Part shown: piece by piece, positions 16,439-22,819 of the stretch
Numbering within the stretch: the stretch's first letter is position 1
Layout of the letters: each line of letters opens with the position of its first letter
NCBI GenBank assembly: GCA_020859745.1
Contig: JAJBVQ010000008.1
Coordinates: forward strand, 1-23,055
Direction: 5' to 3'
Source of the DNA: Rikenellaceae bacterium
GTDB lineage: Bacteria > Bacteroidota > Bacteroidia > Bacteroidales > Rikenellaceae
Length of the DNA: 23,055 nt
Translations under genes and position numbers: made by a program
Notes under the pieces: generated by a model
The model's input: the letters and a program-made list of their open reading frames with translations, nothing else
The model's database searches: none
Told to the model about the DNA's origin: nothing

Positions 16439-16446
16439 TATGTTTG
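16439..16446 (+). promoter_or_regulatory. -7 promoter element of the porin-pst cluster
   Basis: TATGTTTG matches TAnnTTTG, 40 nt before the porin ATG. At the expected -33 position (about 16416-16419) there is no TTTG; the candidate Pho box array covers that site, as expected for an activator-dependent promoter. Confidence 0.75.
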
Positions 16447-16486
16447 CAGTGTAGAAAAAAGGGAAAAAACATCGCATTAAAACAAG

Positions 16487-17794
16487 ATGCTTATGAAACG
16501 AAAACTGACTACACTGGCACTGGCAACACTGGCCCTCGGCGGGTACAGTGCGGCTGCCGCGGAAACCGAAACCGGCGCGGCAACCAAAGAGATCACTCCC
16601 AAAGTCGAGGAGGGCGGCTTGCGGCTCCGTTTCGGGGAGAAAGGCGGCACGCTGAAGATCAGCGGTTACCTCCAGGCGCAATGGCAGCTGGCCCAGCAGA
16701 AAGGGCTCGACGCTTTTGCCGACGGCGGCTCGTTCAACGCCAACAGCGATAACCGTTTTATGGTTCGCCGCGGCCGGGTGAAATTCACCTACGACCTGCA
16801 GGGAATCATGCAGGTGGTTTTCCAACCCGACTTCACCGAGAAAGGGGTGGGCATCAAGGATGCCTATATCGCCCTGAGCGCTCCGTCGCAAGTGATCGGC
16901 GGCCAGGTGGGGCTATTCGACCGGCCGTTCGGTTACGAGATCAGCTACTCTTCCTCGAAACGCGAATCGCCGGAGCGCAGCCGGGTATTCCTCTCCCTCT
17001 TTCCGGGCGAACGCGACCTCGGTGCGATGCTGACCCTGCGCGGTAAGAAAGGGACTTTCCTGAACCGCTTTACGCTAAACGGGGGGCTGTTCAACGGCAA
17101 CGGCATCGGGCAGGAGACCGACTCCCGCAAAGATTTCATCGGCCGGCTGGCCTATTTGCAGCCCTATGAAACGGGTGAATGGGGGGCCGCTTTCTCTTAC
17201 TATAACGGCGGGGTGCTGAACCCGGTGAACGAAAAGTTCAGGTTTGTCAAAGATCAGGGCTTCGTCCGGCAGGAGGGAGTGAAGGGCGAATATTCCAAAC
17301 GCCAGTACTTCGGCTTCGCCGCCCAGCTCTCGCAGGAATGGGGCGCGGGAACCACCCATATCCGGGCCGAATACCTGTGGGGTAAACAGCCGGGGACGCT
17401 CAAAAAGAATGCCGATCCGGGCGGAACGTCGTTCGGCGCGGGTACCGATCCGCTCTACCTGCGAAGCTTTCGCGGGGCATATGTCTACTTCATTCAGGAC
17501 ATCGGCAAGTCGAAGCATTCGATCGTCTTCAAGTATGACAATTACGACCCGAACACGAAGATCGGTGCTGACCAGATCGGTAAGCTGCAGGGAACGGGCG
17601 TGGCGGACGTGGCTTACAATACCTACGGTGTGGGCTATATGTTCCGCTGGAACAAGTACTTGACCCTCTCGGCGTACTACGACATGGTGTCGAACGAGAA
17701 GTGTGCGAACCTCGGCAGCACGGACCCGCTCAAGGACTATGCCCGCAATATCAAGGACAATGTGCTGACCCTGCGTATCCAGGCGAAGTTCTAA
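16487..17794 (+). CDS. Phosphate-type porin of the PorinO/P family
   Basis: Outer-membrane beta-barrel of 435 residues, probably admitting phosphate when phosphate is scarce. The signal peptide is MLMKRKLTTLALATLALGG followed by SAAAAE. An Ala-rich linker precedes GGTLKISGYLQAQWQL, the first barrel strand. RFMVRRGRVKFTYDL and QPDFTEKGVGIKDAYIAL match the PorinO/P pattern, as does GQVGLFDRPFGYE. The chain ends in LRIQAKF, with the C-terminal Phe usual for outer-membrane barrels. ATG at 16487 and ATG at 16493 (MKRKL...) are both plausible starts; the second gives a more standard signal peptide. It is first in the cluster, followed by pstS after 184 nt. The promoter has a -7 element and a PhoB-like array. 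Specificity for phosphate is inferred from context. Confidence 0.9.
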   Translation: MLMKRKLTTLALATLALGGYSAAAAETETGAATKEITPKVEEGGLRLRFGEKGGTLKISGYLQAQWQLAQQKGLDAFADGGSFNANSDNRFMVRRGRVKFTYDLQGIMQVVFQPDFTEKGVGIKDAYIALSAPSQVIGGQVGLFDRPFGYEISYSSSKRESPERSRVFLSLFPGERDLGAMLTLRGKKGTFLNRFTLNGGLFNGNGIGQETDSRKDFIGRLAYLQPYETGEWGAAFSYYNGGVLNPVNEKFRFVKDQGFVRQEGVKGEYSKRQYFGFAAQLSQEWGAGTTHIRAEYLWGKQPGTLKKNADPGGTSFGAGTDPLYLRSFRGAYVYFIQDIGKSKHSIVFKYDNYDPNTKIGADQIGKLQGTGVADVAYNTYGVGYMFRWNKYLTLSAYYDMVSNEKCANLGSTDPLKDYARNIKDNVLTLRIQAKF

Positions 17795-17978
17795 ACGGGA
17801 CGAGTTCCCATGCCAATGGCCGGCCCGAACGCCTCCCCACGGGAGGCCCGCAATCATGGGGTAATTACAGCCTCACGCTCGGCGCGAGCACGCGCCCGGG
17901 CGTAGGGCCGCAAGGCGACCCACGCTGGCCCCGGGCCAATGAAAAATGAATAAGATAAACAAAAACAAACCAAAAGAT
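17795..17978 (+). repeat. Porin-pstS spacer: repeat module and nested hairpins
   Basis: In order: GTTCCCATGCCAATGG (17804-17819, exact copy of 15191-15206), hairpin GCCTCCC-CAC-GGGAGGC (17831-17847), GGGGTAATTACAGCC (17858-17872), and an outer inverted repeat CGGCCC..ACGCC (17821-17833) / GGCGT.GGGCCG (17899-17910). An A-rich leader precedes pstS. No promoter seen. Confidence 0.7.
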
Positions 17979-18791
17979 ATGAAAAAGATCGTAATGCTTA
18001 TTGCGGCGCTGACGCTGGTCGGCGGTCAGGCCATGGCCCAGAAACTCAAAGGTTCGGACTCGGTGCTTCCGCTGGCCCAGAAAGAGGCTGAAAACTACCT
18101 GAAAAAAGATCCGAACGCCGATGTGACGGTGACGGGCGGCGGCTCGGGCGTAGGGCTGGCGGCGCTGATCGACAATACGACCGACATCGCGATGGCTTCG
18201 CGCAAGATCAAGATCGACGAGCGCATGAAGCTCCAGAACGCCAAACGTCCGGTCGTGGAGAAGATCATCGCCTGGGATGCGCTGGCGGTTGTGGTGAACC
18301 CGAAAAACCCGGTGTCGCAGCTGACCCGCGAACAGCTCGAAGGCATCTTCACCGGCGCGGTCACCAACTGGAAACAGGTCGGCGGCCCGGATATGAAGAT
18401 CGTGGTCTATTCGCGCGAAACCAGTTCGGGCACTTACGAATTCTTCAAGGAGAGCGTACTGAAGAATAAGAACTACATGTCGTCGGTACTGTCGATGCCG
18501 GCTACCGGCGCGATCATCCAGTCGGTGTCGCAGACTCCGGGTGCCATCGGCTACGTGGGCCACGCCTATGTGAACGATGACGTGAAAGCCCTGAAGGTAT
18601 CCTACGACGGTAAGAATTTCGTTGCGCCGACCTATGCCAACGCCAAGAACAAGACTTACCCGGTAGTCCGTCCGCTCTACTTCTATTACACCAAAGACCG
18701 CGAATCCAAGGTGAACCCGTTCGTCGGCTATGTGATGTCGCCGGAGGGCCAGAAATGGGTGAAAGAAGTGGGTTACATCGATGTGCTCTAA
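17979..18791 (+). CDS. pstS: Phosphate ABC transporter substrate-binding protein PstS
   Basis: Periplasmic phosphate-binding protein, 270 residues from the ATG at 17979. Signal peptide about 1-20 (MKKIVMLIAALTLVGGQAMA-Q). Phosphate-site segments are evident: KGSDSVLPLAQ (24-34), TGGGSGVGLAAL (52-63), DIAMASRKI (69-77) and YSRETSSGTYEFF (144-156). QTPGAIGYVGHAYV and the C-terminal SPEGQKWVKEVGYI are also typical. An ATG at 17946 would add 11 Lys/Asn-rich residues ahead of the signal peptide and is less likely. It lacks a lipobox Cys, so it should be soluble in the periplasm. It lies between the porin and pstC, separated from both by hairpin-rich spacers, which could allow a higher level of PstS than of the permeases. 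Confidence 0.95.
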   Translation: MKKIVMLIAALTLVGGQAMAQKLKGSDSVLPLAQKEAENYLKKDPNADVTVTGGGSGVGLAALIDNTTDIAMASRKIKIDERMKLQNAKRPVVEKIIAWDALAVVVNPKNPVSQLTREQLEGIFTGAVTNWKQVGGPDMKIVVYSRETSSGTYEFFKESVLKNKNYMSSVLSMPATGAIIQSVSQTPGAIGYVGHAYVNDDVKALKVSYDGKNFVAPTYANAKNKTYPVVRPLYFYYTKDRESKVNPFVGYVMSPEGQKWVKEVGYIDVL

Positions 18792-19085
18792 ACCTGCTGC
18801 CAAGTAACCGATTAACCGTTCGTTTTTTATGACTGCCTGCGTGAGGTAAGAGCGAGTAGCTGAACCTCCGCGTCAGCGGGCGGGCCGGACGCCTCCCCTC
18901 GGGAGGCCCGCAACTTGCCGCTGCCGCGCCACGTTGCAGTCATCCCGGGCGTCCGGCTCCATTTGTAGGACACAATTCAGCTGTAAATCAGGAGGCGACT
19001 GCGCTCCCGCGCGGGGGCGTGTGCCCACGCCGGGCGGGCGATACTGCGTATCGCTTGATTTTAAACGAATACTTAAACCAAACAG
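18792..19085 (+). repeat. pstS-pstC spacer: nested inverted repeats and short hairpins
   Basis: An AGAGCGAGTAGC box (18850-18861) and CCGCGTCAGCGG are followed by outer arms GCCGGACGCC (18884-18893) / GGCGTCCGGC (18948-18957), a competing hairpin GCCTCCC-CTC-GGGAGGC (18891-18907) and inner arms GCAAC (18910-18914) / GTTGC (18933-18937). Further on is hairpin GCGATAC-TGC-GTATCGC (19038-19054). No gene, T-tract or -7 element was found. Confidence 0.72.
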
Positions 19086-20294
19086 ATGAACAGACGATTC
19101 AGAAGAATAGTCGAGCTCATAGCGGAAAAAGTACTGATGGTCAGCGGAGGGGTTACCTCCGTGACCATCCTGCTTATCGTGTTCTTCCTGTTCAGGGAGG
19201 GCATCGGGCTGTTCGGCAGTCCAACCGTCGAGCAAGGCTACGTGGTGGCGGTCAACAAGGAGAATACGGTGCGCGATCTTTCGCCGGTACAGCTCAAGGA
19301 TGTCTTCGACAGCAAGATCACCAACTGGAGCCAGCTGGGCGGAGCGGACGAGCCGATCGTGGTTTTCCGGCTGAACGACATCGAGCAATATGTAAGCTAC
19401 GAGGAGCTGGGCGACGAACTGCAATTCATTCCGCAGTGCCTGAGCAAGATCATCGCGGAGCATCCGGGAATGATCGCTTTCTTTCCGGACACCTACCTGT
19501 CCCCGGACTTTGCCGGAAAGGTGATCGACAAGCGGAACATCACGCCGGGGGAGTTTTTCCTGGGTGACGAGTGGTTCCCGACCGCTACGCCGGCGCCGCT
19601 GTTCGGAATCGTGCCGCTGGTGACGGGCACGCTGTGGGTGTCGCTGGCGGCGATTCTTTTCGCCCTGCCGCTGGGCATGGCCGTGGCGATCTACATGGCC
19701 GAACTGTCGAATGACAAGGTACGGAAAATACTCAAGCCGGTGATCGAGTTGCTGGCGGGCATCCCGTCGGTGGTATACGGTTTCTTCGGGCTGGTGGTGA
19801 TCGTGCCGCTGATCCAGCGGGTGTTCGGCCTGCCGGTGGGCGAGACGGCGCTGGCCGGGAGTGTGATCCTGGCTATCATGGCCCTGCCGACCATTATCAC
19901 CGTGGCGGAGGATTCGATCCGCAATGTGCCGCGGGCGGTGAAGGAGGCTTCGTTGGCGCTGGGCGCGACGCAGTGGCAGACGATCCGGCGCGTGGTGCTG
20001 CCATACTCGGTGTCGGGGATCATGGCGGCAGTTGTGCTGGGCATCGGCCGGGCCATAGGCGAAACGATGGCGGTGCTGATGGTGACGGGCAACTCGGCGA
20101 TCATCCCGCACGGCCTGCTGGAACCGGTGCGGACCATTCCGGCGACCATTGCGGCGGAGCTGGGCGAGGCTCCCAACGGTGGGGTACACTATGAGGCCTT
20201 GTTCCTGCTGGGCTGTATCCTTTTCGTCATCACGCTGCTGATCAGCATCACGGCGGAGATGATGGCGGCCAGGAAACCGAAACAACAGATTTAA
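19086..20294 (+). CDS. pstC: Phosphate ABC transporter permease PstC with PstS-like periplasmic insert
   Basis: Inner-membrane permease subunit of the phosphate importer, 402 residues, longer than the roughly 300-320 usual for PstC. TM1 is about 18-36. The permease core begins near 172 (PLFGIVPLVTGTLWVSL) and contains the ATPase-docking EAA loop EASLALGATQWQTIRRVVLP (288-306) and further helices to about 392. Between TM1 and the core lie about 130 residues. Within them, 65-94 (LSPVQLKDVFDSKITNWSQL, then GGADEPIVVF) align without gaps with PstS 115-144, and HPGMIAFFPDTYL (126-138) matches the TPGAIGYVGHAYV segment of PstS. The phosphate-contact SSGT stretch is replaced, so the insert is unlikely to bind phosphate in the same way. 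The cluster position between pstS and pstA supports the call. Confidence 0.95.
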   Translation: MNRRFRRIVELIAEKVLMVSGGVTSVTILLIVFFLFREGIGLFGSPTVEQGYVVAVNKENTVRDLSPVQLKDVFDSKITNWSQLGGADEPIVVFRLNDIEQYVSYEELGDELQFIPQCLSKIIAEHPGMIAFFPDTYLSPDFAGKVIDKRNITPGEFFLGDEWFPTATPAPLFGIVPLVTGTLWVSLAAILFALPLGMAVAIYMAELSNDKVRKILKPVIELLAGIPSVVYGFFGLVVIVPLIQRVFGLPVGETALAGSVILAIMALPTIITVAEDSIRNVPRAVKEASLALGATQWQTIRRVVLPYSVSGIMAAVVLGIGRAIGETMAVLMVTGNSAIIPHGLLEPVRTIPATIAAELGEAPNGGVHYEALFLLGCILFVITLLISITAEMMAARKPKQQI

Positions 20295-20494
20295 GGATAA
20301 TATGTTCGGTTATTTGGATTGGCGTAGAGATTAGTGCCATCCGTCAGGATGGCGCGGGCCGGACGCCTCCCCACGGGAGGCCCGCAATAAGGCCGCAAGC
20401 GTCCTGATTGCAACCGCTCCCGGGCGTCCGACCCCACCTCCGAACAGAGTAACCCATGACTGCACAATGTAAAAACCGAACCAATAAAAAATAA
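20295..20494 (+). repeat. pstC-pstA spacer: GTCA hairpin and nested inverted repeat
   Basis: GTCA-loop hairpin GCCATCC-GTCA-GGATGGC (20336-20353), then outer arms CGGACGCC (20360-20367) / GGCGTCCG (20423-20430), hairpin GCCTCCC...GGGAGGC (20365-20381) and inner arms GCAAT (20384-20388) / ATTGC (20407-20411). It is laid out like the pstS-pstC spacer. No gene seen. Confidence 0.73.
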
Positions 20495-21379
20495 ATGAGT
20501 ACACTGATCAATACGAAATACGACCGCCGCAAGCGGCGCACGCAGGGTATAGCCTTCTGGGTCTTCCGGCTGATGAGCCTGGCAGTTGTGGCGATCCTGG
20601 TCTGGATCCTGGGCTTCCTGGTCGTCAAGGGGATCGGCGTGGTGAACTGGGAGTTCCTCACCTCGATGCCGGAGGACGGCATGACCAAAGGGGGTATTCT
20701 GCCTGCTATCGTGGGTACCCTCTGCCTCGTTGCGGGAAGCATGGTGTTCGCCTTTCCGATCGGGGTCATGTCCGGGATCTATATCAACGAGTACGCCCCC
20801 AACAACTGGCTGGTGAAGTTCATACGGGTGATGACGAACAACTTGTCGAGCATTCCGTCGATCGTTTTCGGCCTGTTCGGGATGGCCCTGTTCGTCAATA
20901 CCCTCGGTTTCGGGGATTCGATCCTGGCGGGGTCGCTGACCCTCGGCCTGCTGGTGCTGCCGGTGGTGATCCGCACCACGGAGGAGGCGCTCAAGTCGAT
21001 CGACAACAGTTACCGCAACGCCTCGCTGGCGCTGGGAGCCACCAAGTTGCAGACCATCCGCAAGGTGATCCTGCCGATGGCATTCCCGAACATTATCACG
21101 GGGCTGATCCTCTCGGTGGGGCGCGTGTCGGGCGAAACGGCGCCGATCCTTTTCACCGTGGCGGCCTATTTCCTGCCGAAATTGCCTACCAGCATTTTCG
21201 ACCAGGTGATGGCCCTGCCGTACCACCTCTACGTGCTGGCAACCAGCGGGACGGACATTCAGGCGTCGCGGCCCATGGCCTACGGGACGGCGCTGGTGCT
21301 GATCCTGATCGTGCTGCTGATCAACCTGCTGGCCAACGGCCTGAGGACGTGGTTCGGCAAAAAAGTGAAAACTAACTAA
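20495..21379 (+). CDS. pstA: Phosphate ABC transporter permease PstA
   Basis: Second inner-membrane permease of the phosphate importer, 294 residues, normal length. A basic N-terminus (KYDRRKRRTQG) precedes TM1 (about 20-45). The core has TM helices from about 68, the PstA-typical INEYAPNNWLVKFIRVMTNN segment, SIPSIVFGLFG, and the EAA loop YRNASLALGATKLQTIRKVI (173-192), which docks on PstB. A periplasmic GITNWEFLTSMPEDGMTKGG-like region (here VVNWEFLTSMPEDGMTKGG) follows TM1 and marks PstA rather than PstC. The ATG at 20495 follows an A-rich leader. The next gene starts 126 nt downstream, after two hairpins. Confidence 0.95.
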   Translation: MSTLINTKYDRRKRRTQGIAFWVFRLMSLAVVAILVWILGFLVVKGIGVVNWEFLTSMPEDGMTKGGILPAIVGTLCLVAGSMVFAFPIGVMSGIYINEYAPNNWLVKFIRVMTNNLSSIPSIVFGLFGMALFVNTLGFGDSILAGSLTLGLLVLPVVIRTTEEALKSIDNSYRNASLALGATKLQTIRKVILPMAFPNIITGLILSVGRVSGETAPILFTVAAYFLPKLPTSIFDQVMALPYHLYVLATSGTDIQASRPMAYGTALVLILIVLLINLLANGLRTWFGKKVKTN

Positions 21380-21505
21380 GCTTTAAGTGTTCCCTCTGCG
21401 CGCTCGGAGGGGTGCCTGCGGCGCCAGCGCGCGAGGCCGGCGGTTCTGCGAACCGCGTAAGGGGAAATCAGAGTTTTAATTGAATTAATCAATTTCGGAT
21501 ACGTT
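21380..21505 (+). repeat. pstA-pstB spacer hairpins
   Basis: GCGCGCT (21398-21404) pairs with AGCGCGC (21426-21432), then hairpin GCGGTTC-TGC-GAACCGC (21440-21456). The latter has the same stem length and TGC loop as 19038-19054 with a different but paired arm. An AT-rich leader precedes pstB. Confidence 0.65.
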
Positions 21506-22267
21506 TTGGAAAATCAAACAATCATTTCGGCGCAGGGGGTCAATTTCTGGTATGGCGATTACCATGCCCTGCGCGATATTTCGCTGGATATGGAGGCTCA
21601 TACGGCCACGGCGTTCATCGGCCCGTCGGGCTGCGGAAAATCGACTTTCCTGCGCCTGCTGAACCGCATGAACGACTTGGTGGACGGTGCCCGGCTGGAG
21701 GGGCGCATCCTGATCGAGGGAGAGGATATTTACGCGCGTGGGGTGATGGTGGACGAACTGCGCAAACGGGTGGTCATGGTGTTCCAGAAGCCAAATCCAT
21801 TCCCGAAAAACATTTTCGAGAATATCGCCTACGGCCTGCGGGTGAAAGTGGTGCGCGACAAGTCGTTCATCGAGAGCCGGGTGGAGGAGTCGCTCAAAGG
21901 GGCGGCATTGTGGGGCGAGGTGAAGGATAAGCTCAAAAAGTCCGCTTTCGAGCTGTCGGGCGGTCAGCAGCAGCGGCTGTGCATCGCGCGGGCGTTGGCG
22001 GTGCAGCCGTCGATCCTGCTGATGGACGAGCCGGCCTCGGCGCTGGATCCGATCTCGACCTCCAAGATCGAGGAGCTGATCTACGAGCTGAAAACGGAGT
22101 ACACGATCGTGATCGTGACCCATAACATGCAGCAGGCGGCGCGGGTGTCGGACCGTACGGCGTTTTTCTACCTGGGCGAGCTGATCGAGTACGACGAAAC
22201 CAAAAAGATCTTCCTGAACCCGGAGAAGGTACAGACGCAGAACTATATCACGGGCCGGTTCGGTTAA
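21506..22267 (+). CDS. pstB: Phosphate ABC transporter ATP-binding protein PstB
   Basis: Cytoplasmic ATPase that drives phosphate import through PstC/PstA, 253 residues. Walker A GPSGCGKST (39-47), Q-loop Gln94 in VFQKPNPFP (typical of PstB), signature LSGGQQQRLCIARAL (150-164), Walker B ILLMDEPASALDP (170-182) and H-loop His206 in VTHNMQQA are all intact. The start appears to be TTG at 21506: no ATG or GTG lies upstream in frame near it, and the first internal ATG (residue 29) would lose the first strand GVNFWYGDYHAL. The protein ends NYITGRFG, the usual PstB ending. It is followed by a perfect palindrome, then a 552-nt repeat-filled gap before phoU. Confidence 0.95.
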   Translation: MENQTIISAQGVNFWYGDYHALRDISLDMEAHTATAFIGPSGCGKSTFLRLLNRMNDLVDGARLEGRILIEGEDIYARGVMVDELRKRVVMVFQKPNPFPKNIFENIAYGLRVKVVRDKSFIESRVEESLKGAALWGEVKDKLKKSAFELSGGQQQRLCIARALAVQPSILLMDEPASALDPISTSKIEELIYELKTEYTIVIVTHNMQQAARVSDRTAFFYLGELIEYDETKKIFLNPEKVQTQNYITGRFG

Positions 22268-22282
22268 TGGTACGGTTAAAAT

Positions 22283-22309
22283 ATCGGGCGATGCTGAGCA
22301 TCGCCCGAT
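22283..22309. repeat. Perfect 27-nt palindrome after pstB
   Basis: Arms ATCGGGCGATGCT (22283-22295) and AGCATCGCCCGAT (22297-22309) around a single G, 16 nt after the pstB stop. There is no T-run, so it may act as a 3'-end stabiliser, a processing site or a protein-binding site rather than an intrinsic terminator. Confidence 0.75.
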
Positions 22310-22707
22310 CCACCGCGAGCACGCGGGCGCCGTCGGGACGTTGGATTGCTGCGGCGGAGCGCATAAGCGCGCAGCCGCATGTGGATTGGGCCGCCAAGCG
22401 GAGCGCGGCGGGAAAGTTTCCGCGCCAGCGGCGGGCTCGGGCGTAGCGTCGCTTTAGCGGCGCGGGGGATGCGCGCCGAGGACGAAAACGAGAGAGCGAA
22501 TAGCGCCATTCTTTAGAATGGCCGGGCCGCCGACAGACACCTTGAGGTAGTTACAGCTTCACCGGACTGTCCGCGGCACCTCCCGCCCGCTTTATGGGCC
22601 TGAATGCAGGAGTGGTTACAGCCCGTTTGTGTACCGCGCGGAACCGGAATTGCCGCGGGCGCCTGAATAACCGGAGGGTTAAAAATCGACTGGCACGATT
22701 GTGATTT

Positions 22708-22762
22708 CCGGAGCCAGCGGAGGCGCAACGCAGTTGCAGACCTCCGCCGGGGATGGCTCCGG
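22708..22762. repeat. Three-tier inverted repeat upstream of phoU
   Basis: Nested arms: CCGGAGCCA (22708-22716) / TGGCTCCGG (22754-22762), GCGGAGG (22717-22723) / CCTCCGC (22741-22747), and GCAAC (22725-22729) / GTTGC (22733-22737). The outer arm matches that at 15392-15459; the inner one matches the pstS-pstC spacer. Confidence 0.72.
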
Positions 22763-22819
22763 GCTGGCCACTAACGCGGAACTTTATTCTACCAAATCGT
22801 ACACTAAAACACAACAATT

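Larger units (their letters stand above)
22268..22819 (+). repeat. pstB-phoU gap filled with hairpins and repeat modules
   Basis: No gene seen. It contains a 27-nt palindrome (22283-22309); the 27-bp repeat shared with 15093-15119 (22354-22380); GTTTCCGCGCCAGCGG (22415-22430); an AGAGAGCGAATAGC box (22491-22504); hairpin GCCATTC-TTTA-GAATGGC (22505-22522) with CCGGGCC; GAGGTAGTTACAGCTTC (22544-22560); a second box GTGGTTACAGCC (22612-22623); and a three-tier inverted repeat at 22708-22762. No TAnnTTTG promoter element was found before phoU. Confidence 0.75.

Noticed and set aside
22283..22309. Palindrome after pstB as an intrinsic terminator
   Set aside because: The stem is strong, but no T-run follows on either strand, so it is listed as a palindrome of unknown role instead.
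11831..22762. Possible CRISPR array from the many short repeats
   Set aside because: Repeats are irregularly spaced, of several types, palindromic, spread across many gene spacers, and there are no uniform spacers or cas genes.
14980..22819. tRNA, rRNA or well-known small RNA genes in the spacers
   Set aside because: No cloverleaf with a TTCRANNC arm or CCA end, and no recognisable 6S, SRP or tmRNA features were seen; the structures present are simple or nested hairpins.
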